Source: Salinivenus sp. (GTDB lineage Bacteria; Bacteroidota; Rhodothermia; Rhodothermales; Salinibacteraceae). Taken from it: a DNA stretch of 44,824 bases. The position numbers and the translations under genes were made by a program. Shown here in pieces: positions 43,319 through 44,824 of this stretch. The stretch lies in assembly GCA_018609755.1 (NCBI GenBank), contig JAHENZ010000169.1:1-44824 (forward strand). The letters run 5' to 3'. Position 1 is the stretch's first letter, and each line of letters starts with the position of its first letter. Under the pieces are notes generated by a model that saw only the letters and a list, made by a program, of their open reading frames with translations, was not told the DNA's origin and ran no database searches.

Positions 43319-44584
43319 ATGTATACGTTAGCACGCACATTTGGACCGCTTTTCCTCTTTGTTTTTCTTTTCATTGCAGTAGGATGCGACGCAGTTTCCA
43401 CCCAGCAGGAGAGTGAGGATCAGAACCTCTCGAATGAGGAGATTGCCAGTCAGGTGGAGGAGGCCTTCGGCTCGCAGGTCACCGAGCTTCAGATTCGAGA
43501 GATCAGCGTCGGTGAAGTGACGCAGGAGCTTGAAGCTGGAGAAACCACACTTCCGTTTGTGACGCCGGAAAACGAGGTTATTGAGATGACTTTCCGCGGG
43601 CGTCCGGCCAATCTCCGTCCCGATAGCGTTGACACCGGCATCTTGCGAGAGACTCCCGATACCCTCGAAACCGTCCCCCTTCCCGAAGAGCAAAGCTACC
43701 TGCTCGGGGAACTGGAAAATACCCACCGGTTGGGGGGCGTCACCATTCTCGACGATGAAGAGACAATGCTGCGCGGCGTGTTGCGTCATTCCGATTATGG
43801 GCTCAGTTACATCCAGTCGGTCAACCACGTCCTTCAGACCGACGAATATCCCAACCTCCACGTGATCTATAATGCCGAGCACACTGGCGACTTCGAGATC
43901 GGAGACGGAGAGGTATACTCCTCGCAGGACGCGGACGGCGAGCAGCAGGGACACGCAAAGCTGAACGTCGACGAGTCGGCCAGCGTGGTCCTAGACGGAG
44001 ATGTCGACTTCTACAATGCGGACCCCAACACCGTGTGGCGGCGGCAGGAGAGTCTCTTGCTTGCCGCGCAGATCGCCGATGGACTCATTGAGCCGATCTC
44101 CAGTGACACCTGGCGGCTGGATTTGAGCATTGCCGGGCAGGAGGTGTGGGTGTCCGGCGGGCCGTCCACGACCAATCACGGCACGCTGATGAACCGACTG
44201 GAGGATCCGAGCTACTATCTGCTTAACTCTCTCTCAGAGAAGCAGATGCACCTGTTTCTGGTAGGGTACGACGTGAACGGCCTTGCCGGGCGGGCCGGAG
44301 GGATCGGATCCCCGAGTGGCGGTTGGGGCGGAGGAAGTGGAGACAACCACCTCTTCAGTGAAGTTCTCTCGAGGAGAAGCCTGCACATCAATCGGCTGGT
44401 CCTGACCCATGAGGTCGGCCACCTGATCGGCGGCCATCACGGCCACTCGATCACGAGCGGATGCTCGGGGTCGATGTGTGGGCGCTCGATCATGAATCAC
44501 ACGATCACGAACGCGCAGGAGTACTTCTACAGCGATGCCAACGACGAGGAGATCAGCGACGTGATCGATGCGGTTCTCCCGTAA
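43319..44584 (+). CDS. Lipoprotein zinc metalloprotease (metzincin-like)
   Basis: A 421-residue lipoprotein: hydrophobic signal (FGPLFLFVFLFIAVGC) with lipidated Cys23, then a long acidic region without recognised domains (about 24-300). The C-terminal domain has HEVGHLIGGHHGHS with His364, Glu365, His368 and His374, the metzincin zinc motif HExxHxxGxxH, followed by SGSMCGRSIMNHT, where SIMN is the Met-turn. So an active zinc protease anchored at the outer or inner membrane is likely. The N-terminal part may be a propeptide or inhibitor. A strong terminator follows at 44652. Acid-rich composition fits a salt-exposed enzyme. Confidence 0.9.
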   Translation: MYTLARTFGPLFLFVFLFIAVGCDAVSTQQESEDQNLSNEEIASQVEEAFGSQVTELQIREISVGEVTQELEAGETTLPFVTPENEVIEMTFRGRPANLRPDSVDTGILRETPDTLETVPLPEEQSYLLGELENTHRLGGVTILDDEETMLRGVLRHSDYGLSYIQSVNHVLQTDEYPNLHVIYNAEHTGDFEIGDGEVYSSQDADGEQQGHAKLNVDESASVVLDGDVDFYNADPNTVWRRQESLLLAAQIADGLIEPISSDTWRLDLSIAGQEVWVSGGPSTTNHGTLMNRLEDPSYYLLNSLSEKQMHLFLVGYDVNGLAGRAGGIGSPSGGWGGGSGDNHLFSEVLSRRSLHINRLVLTHEVGHLIGGHHGHSITSGCSGSMCGRSIMNHTITNAQEYFYSDANDEEISDVIDAVLP

Positions 44585-44651
44585 CGTTTCTGGAGGAGGG
44601 CTTCCAGCCCCGGCCGACGGCCTCGACGTGGCCGAGAGGCGCGGCCGATTT

Positions 44652-44683
44652 GCCCGCCCCGAGCTCTGGGGCGGGCTATTTTT
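44652..44683 (+). terminator. Rho-independent terminator after the metalloprotease gene
   Basis: GCCCGCCCC pairs perfectly with GGGGCGGGC around a 7-nt loop and is followed by TATTTTT. It lies about 70 bp after the stop codon. Confidence 0.9.
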
Positions 44684-44699
44684 GTGTGTGCCATGCATA

Positions 44700-44824
44700 C
44701 TCACAGGCTTTAGGGTGAGAGTCCCGAATGAGCCGAGTCGCAGGAATCATTAGCAGAAGGCAAGGCGCTGTCCGTGAGGGTAGGACTGAAAGAAGCCGGA
44801 TGCAAAAAGGGGTTTTGACGAACA
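44700..44824 (+). mobile_element. Possible 5' part of a group II intron, cut by the window edge
   Basis: GGTGAGAGTCCCGAATGAGC, a GTCGCAGGAATCATTAGCAG segment, AGGCAAGGCGCTGTCCGTGA and CTGAAAGAAGCCGGATGC, ending in GACGAACA at the window end, recall the domain I sequence of bacterial group II introns, in which GTGAGAGTCC, AAGGC and GAAGCCGG/ATGC segments recur before the reverse transcriptase gene. The frame for a reverse transcriptase would lie beyond the window. This is recognition from memory of the family, not an alignment; the exact 5' end is not placed. Confidence 0.5.

Overview
The window is bacterial chromosome with high GC, no plasmid or phage backbone, and densely packed genes. Many cytosolic proteins are strongly acidic (rich in Asp/Glu), which fits a salt-in extreme halophile. 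A PorV/PorQ-type outer-membrane protein, lipoprotein signals and the general gene set point to the Rhodothermota/Bacteroidota side; Salinibacter or a close relative is my best guess (inference, not proven from the sequence alone).

Layout. 1-540 is a pile-up of three different small inverted-repeat elements. 666-8485 carries a lipoprotein, a class II glutamine amidotransferase, a TetR regulator with an AhpD-like target, an NhaC-type antiporter and a PacL/PMR1-like P-type ATPase. 8693-16829 holds a wrecked SDR gene, a lipoprotein, NAD(P)HX epimerase, a MerA-like flavin disulfide reductase, a doxX gene split by a small transposable element, an ECF sigma factor, a TauE/SafE permease and a second glutamine amidotransferase that is a paralogue of the first. 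16985-23303 holds a flavodoxin-like oxidoreductase, an unusual thioredoxin and a signalling block (sigma-54 activator, single-domain response regulator, PAS/GAF histidine kinase).

24292-32752 is the most distinctive region: a mercury/soft-metal resistance island read on the minus strand. In transcription order it has a small HMA chaperone, a P1B-type ATPase with a Tyr-Pro-Cys membrane motif in place of Cys-Pro-Cys, an outer-membrane barrel-like protein, an exported HMA protein with a C-terminal OB-like domain, a second exported HMA protein, a small membrane protein with a vicinal Cys pair, MerR, a MerT-MerP fusion and MerA with its own HMA domain. Six HMA domains spread over periplasm, membrane and cytosol suggest a thiol relay that collects Hg(II) (or Cu/Hg) outside and delivers it to reduction (MerA) or export (ATPase). 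Around it are redox and thiol genes: a double AhpD-like protein, a stand-alone DsbD-alpha domain on a membrane anchor, and a SEC-C protein gene broken by one amber codon.

35368-44584 is ordinary: PorQ-like protein, MATE exporter, glutamate dehydrogenase, MFS permease, CapA-like phosphatase, RlaP-like nucleotidyltransferase and a metzincin-like lipoprotein. The right edge (about 44700 on) may be the start of a group II intron.

Two miniature transposable element families recur. One is about 100 bp with TA target duplications (33, 12767, 23431, degenerate at 17804). The other is exactly 130 bp with CTAG ends (183, 5648, 24011). One copy of the first family has inactivated doxX; removing it with one TA restores the reading frame exactly.
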